A DNA stretch of 6,163 nt from Prosthecobacter debontii (lineage in GTDB: Bacteria > Verrucomicrobiota > Verrucomicrobiia > Verrucomicrobiales > Akkermansiaceae). A program made the position numbers and the translations under genes. The DNA lies in the NCBI GenBank assembly GCA_945883455.1, contig CAMCXJ010000123.1, forward strand, positions 1-6,163, given 5' to 3'. The stretch's first letter is position 1, and every line of letters begins with the position of its first letter. The notes beneath the pieces were generated by a model that made no database searches, was not told the DNA's origin, and worked only from the letters and a program-made list of their open reading frames with translations. Positions 6,067-6,163 of this stretch are shown here, piece by piece.

Positions 6067-6163
6067 TCGTATCCTCCTCGAGTCGGCGCGGAATATCCAT
6101 AGACTCGTGAAGAATTGAAATGACACCGAGGCAACCGCTGGGAAGTTGGCGGAAAAAGATAAA
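6067..6163. other. Right-edge stretch without a confident gene
   Basis: Apart from the AGGAGG site of the small frame (6073-6078), I find no gene here that I can support. On the plus strand an ATG at 6120-6122 opens a frame to the window edge (MTPRQPLGSWRKKI), with only a weak GAAG about 8 bases before it. It could be the beginning of a divergent gene, which would make this a shared promoter region, but 14 codons cannot settle that. No convincing -35/-10 pair is seen on either strand. Confidence 0.3.

Noticed and set aside
5981..6163. CIRCE heat-shock operator ahead of grpE
   Set aside because: No TTAGCACTC/GAGTGCTAA-like pair is present; CGGG-AAA-CCCG is too short to be called an operator.

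Overview
The window is a G+C-rich bacterial segment in which every confident gene lies on the minus strand. In transcription order, from the right edge leftwards, these are grpE (Hsp70 nucleotide exchange factor), dnaJ (Hsp40 co-chaperone), a DeaD/CsdA-like DEAD-box RNA helicase with a C-terminal DbpA-type RNA-binding domain, a 12-helix major facilitator (MFS) transporter, and the first ~320 codons of menD (menaquinone biosynthesis), which runs off the left edge. The protein flavour, the menaquinone pathway, the scarcity of Shine-Dalgarno sequences and the TTTAAA-rich gene linkers suggest a Verrucomicrobiota-like bacterium. That placement comes from memory of such genomes and is tentative.

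Right part (4264-6163): grpE and dnaJ form a two-gene chaperone unit separated by 40 bases. Both serve DnaK, which is not in the window. Upstream of grpE is a 17-codon open frame with an excellent ribosome-binding site. Its stop codon overlaps a TTGACC box that could be the -35 element of a very short-leader or leaderless grpE promoter. No CIRCE element is seen.

Middle part (4066-4263): the ~200 bases between dnaJ and the helicase are the least ordinary stretch. They hold a 23-codon frame that looks like the N-terminal scrap of a nucleotidyltransferase-like gene. After it come several short complementary segments that can pair in mutually exclusive ways. The last is a terminator-like hairpin plus T-tract abutting the helicase ATG. 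This is compatible with an attenuator controlling the helicase, but it is unproven.

Left part (1-4065): the helicase, MFS gene and menD follow each other with gaps of 33 and 68 bases and may be co-transcribed. An imperfect 27-bp repeat occurs in two linkers, grpE-dnaJ and helicase-MFS, in opposite orientations. In the second linker it supplies the MFS ribosome-binding site.

No rRNA, tRNA, CRISPR array, insertion sequence or defence/toxin cassette is visible. Most of the window is ordinary housekeeping sequence. The main leads are the helicase leader, the repeat pair and the grpE upstream small frame.
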